Positions 31,858 through 33,515 of a stretch of DNA of 33,515 nucleotides are shown here, one piece after another (positions within the stretch are counted from its first letter, which is position 1; every line of letters starts with the position of its first letter). The stretch is from Candidatus Brocadiia bacterium. GTDB lineage: Bacteria > Planctomycetota > Uabimicrobiia > Uabimicrobiales > JABWCH01. Location of the stretch: NCBI GenBank assembly GCA_013359215.1, contig JABWCH010000050.1, positions 1 to 33,515 of the forward strand. The letters run 5' to 3'. The translations under genes and the position numbers were made by a program. The notes under the pieces are model-generated. The model was not told the origin of the DNA. It searched no databases and saw only the letters and a list, made by a program, of their open reading frames with translations.

Positions 31858-32700
31858 ACTAATAATCATTTTCATTTCCAAAGTTTATCAATATGTAAAA
31901 GCACTCTGTATAAATATTTAAGATTTAGAGGTGTCCCAATAAGCCCTTATCAGAAATCAAAGAAGGAATAAAGGGGTTAAACAAAAAAAATCTATATAGA
32001 AATCTATATAGAAATATGCTGTAATGAACACATGAGTAAAAAAGAAGTAATCGTAACATCAGTTCTATATATGGCAAATATTAAAATTTATGGGACATGG
32101 GAATAAGAGAAAATAGCTATCCTATTGCCAACGGAAAGGAATTGCTTCAGAATTATCGAAACAGGCTTAAAAATCGTCAAGGTGACGTTCGGCACGATCA
32201 CTAAGTATTTTATTACCCACAAGAGAAAGAGAGGCTCTTATGACAACCAAAGAGCGATTGATTGAAGAAATCGAGCGGCTTCCACGTTAGAGATACTCTG
32301 TCTTTATCTTGCCATTTCTCATCTTTTTTGCAATATCATGATACTTTTTCCCGTCTTTTTTCTACTTTATCCGCCCTGGTATGTATTCTAAAAAATTAAA
32401 GCTGCAAAATTTTTATTGGATTCTGAAATTTTGCTTAAAATATTTATTTGCAATATATTATAATTGTATCTTACCTTATTCTATTAAAATTCCAATTCTG
32501 ACAAGCTTTCATGTCAAAAAAAATAAATTTCAGATTTTTTCTTTGATACTCTTCTACATTTTTCTCTTGATTTTTTGATTTTACTCTTTTAGACTATGTC
32601 CAAGTGCCTTGTTTTGACCAATTTTTATTCCAAAATTACAAAAAATTCAGCAAGTTTGTTCAAGGGCAAAAAAGCAAATTCCTAGTGCGTTAAAGGAGAA
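31858..32700. other. long degraded non-coding region
   Basis: About 840 bp without a convincing intact gene. It contains two tandem copies of ATCTATATAGAA at 31991-32014, a small antitoxin-like remnant (32240-32290) and a very AT-rich tail (32380-32680). A 65-codon hydrophobic reading frame at 32381-32578 looks like composition noise. Confidence 0.5.
32240..32290 (+). pseudogene. remnant of a small antitoxin-like gene (DUF2281/VapB-type start)
   Basis: Encodes MTTKERLIEEIERLPR and then a stop. The opening strongly resembles the first 16 residues of DUF2281-type antitoxins (MTTKExLIxEIExLPE). It has a purine-rich GAGAAAGAGAGG leader. No continuation of the domain is visible in any frame downstream, so it is probably the stump of a deleted toxin-antitoxin gene. 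Confidence 0.35.
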
Positions 32701-32704
32701 ATGC

Positions 32705-33319
32705 ATGCATAAGCACTTATTAGTTCTAACTATTTTGTGCGTTTTTATTTCTGTAGCGGCGGCAACGCCTCTTCAGGTAGAAGACATCATCTGGACATCG
32801 ATAGTCGGTGTATCGGTCAACGGTAACATCTTGACTAAAACCGCAGGTACCGGATGGGGGAATGCCGGAGCGTTTTCAGTGCAATATATTGCTGCGGGTA
32901 ATGACGGCTATGCCGAAATAACGGTCAAGGAAACCAGCACCTACCGGATGTTCGGCCTGTCAGATACAGATGCCAGTCTATCTTACGATACCATCGATTA
33001 CGCAATTTATACATCCACCGGAGGTGAACTTTTAGTATATGAAAACGGTGTGCGCCGTGAATTGGGACTAGGTTACACGACAAACGATGTATTGCAGGTC
33101 GCACGTGAAGGCAGCTACATAAAATACTCGAAAAACGGACAGGTTTTCCGTACTGTCTCTGCACTTTCCGGTAATTTATATGCCGATGCCAGTTTTTACA
33201 ACACTGGATCTACCGTGTACAATGCAAAAATCGCCACCACCGTCCCAGAACCGACAAGCTGGTTGCTTCTGTCAGCAGGCTTATTATTAGTGCGTCGTAA
33301 AATGATTTTAGTAGAATAA
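32705..33319 (+). CDS. PEP-CTERM surface protein with GC-richer composition
   Basis: A 204-residue exported protein with a signal peptide at about 1-20 (ending VAAATP). The body is a beta-rich domain of about 150 residues, in the style of concanavalin-like or carbohydrate-binding surface domains (GWGNAGAFSVQYIAAGNDGY, RMFGLSDTD, YIKYSKNGQVFRTV), followed by the sorting tail VPEPTSWLLLSAGLLLVRRK. AGGAG at 32694-32698 supports the start. Codons such as CGG, CCG, GGC and ACC are used far more than in the neighbouring genes, which suggests recent acquisition. No exosortase or partner is visible. Confidence 0.82.
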   Translation: MHKHLLVLTILCVFISVAAATPLQVEDIIWTSIVGVSVNGNILTKTAGTGWGNAGAFSVQYIAAGNDGYAEITVKETSTYRMFGLSDTDASLSYDTIDYAIYTSTGGELLVYENGVRRELGLGYTTNDVLQVAREGSYIKYSKNGQVFRTVSALSGNLYADASFYNTGSTVYNAKIATTVPEPTSWLLLSAGLLLVRRKMILVE

Positions 33320-33503
33320 GGCCAGATACTTTTATAAAATATTGATAAAAAAGAAATTACTATTTCTAAAATCAAAAAAAATAGACTGTTTAGAGATAAC
33401 AATTTCTTGGCTAATTTTTTTTCCATATATCATTTGGGATACTAAAAAATTTTTCCGAACAATTCAAGTCTTGTCCAAGAGGCAATTATAATAGGGATAT
33501 AAA
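33320..33503. other. intergenic tail region
   Basis: About 180 bp of AT-rich DNA. A short AGAAAT/ATTTCT hairpin at about 33352-33366, followed by an A/T-rich run, may serve as a weak terminator. Nothing else is seen. Confidence 0.3.
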
Positions 33504-33515
33504 ATGAAGACGATA
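33504..33515 (+). CDS. possible start of a gene running off the window
   Basis: ATGAAGACGATA (Met-Lys-Thr-Ile) follows an AGGGA ribosome-site-like stretch 7 bases upstream. Only four codons are inside the window, so identity cannot be judged. Confidence 0.25.

Noticed and set aside
32381-32578. 65-codon hydrophobic reading frame
   Set aside because: It has no ribosome site, is composed of AT-rich Phe/Leu/Ile/Lys codons and shows no domain; it looks like composition noise.

Overview
The window looks like a chromosomal segment of an AT-rich, Gram-negative (diderm) bacterium, most likely from the PVC/Planctomycetes-like part of the tree. The evidence is an LpxH-type lipid A hydrolase, a phosphate-selective-porin-like outer membrane protein, two PEP-CTERM proteins, a SUI1/YciH translation factor, a short CxC/CxxC zinc-ribbon protein of a kind common in planctomycetes, and a giant DUF4062-NACHT-WD40 protein. 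The phylum assignment is an inference; no rRNA, tRNA or CRISPR array was found.

Layout. 1-946 is non-coding and carries a partial dispersed repeat and a striking hexanucleotide satellite that folds back on itself. 953-7378 (+) is a tightly spaced run of six genes: a secreted GH5-like mannanase with an FnIII domain, a cellobiose/mannobiose 2-epimerase, a PlsC-like acyltransferase, a small unknown protein, a STAS-HDOD signalling protein and a bacterial-type poly(ADP-ribose) glycohydrolase (TIGR02452). 7518-10546 (+) holds four secreted or surface proteins, including a PEP-CTERM protein and a papain-like (C70/C39-like) cysteine protease with a small secreted partner. 10809-12000 (-) holds SUI1 and a coiled-coil membrane protein.

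12198-20192 (-) is the most unusual block: a cyclophilin, then two baseplate proteins of the contractile-injection/phage-tail type (BaseJ-like and gpI/TIGR02242-like), then a 1286-residue DUF4062-NACHT-WD40 STAND protein, then an EboD-like dehydroquinate-synthase homologue. The last four genes are overlapping or nearly so, although no sheath, tube or spike gene is visible. 20465-23493 (-) holds a small membrane protein, LpxH and the porin.

23827-27369 (+) is a three-gene operon of a dynamin-like GTPase, a zinc-ribbon membrane protein and a lipoprotein. 27530-31061 (+) holds a DegT-family aminotransferase, a 32-codon micro-ORF and a secreted TPR protein with a C-terminal HELGH zincin motif, joined by TAATG and TGATG stop/start junctions. 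31241-31857 is an MNT-HEPN toxin-antitoxin pair whose HEPN toxin gene is frameshifted. The following 850 bp are degraded non-coding DNA with a small antitoxin-like remnant, and the window closes with a second PEP-CTERM protein of distinctly GC-richer composition.

Genes that plausibly work together are mannanase with epimerase (mannan to mannobiose to mannosyl-glucose), LpxH with acyltransferase and porin (envelope), the baseplate pair with the STAND sensor (a possible orphan injection-apparatus module), and dynamin with the zinc-ribbon membrane protein (a possible membrane-remodelling unit). At least four families of dispersed intergenic repeats punctuate the gene boundaries.
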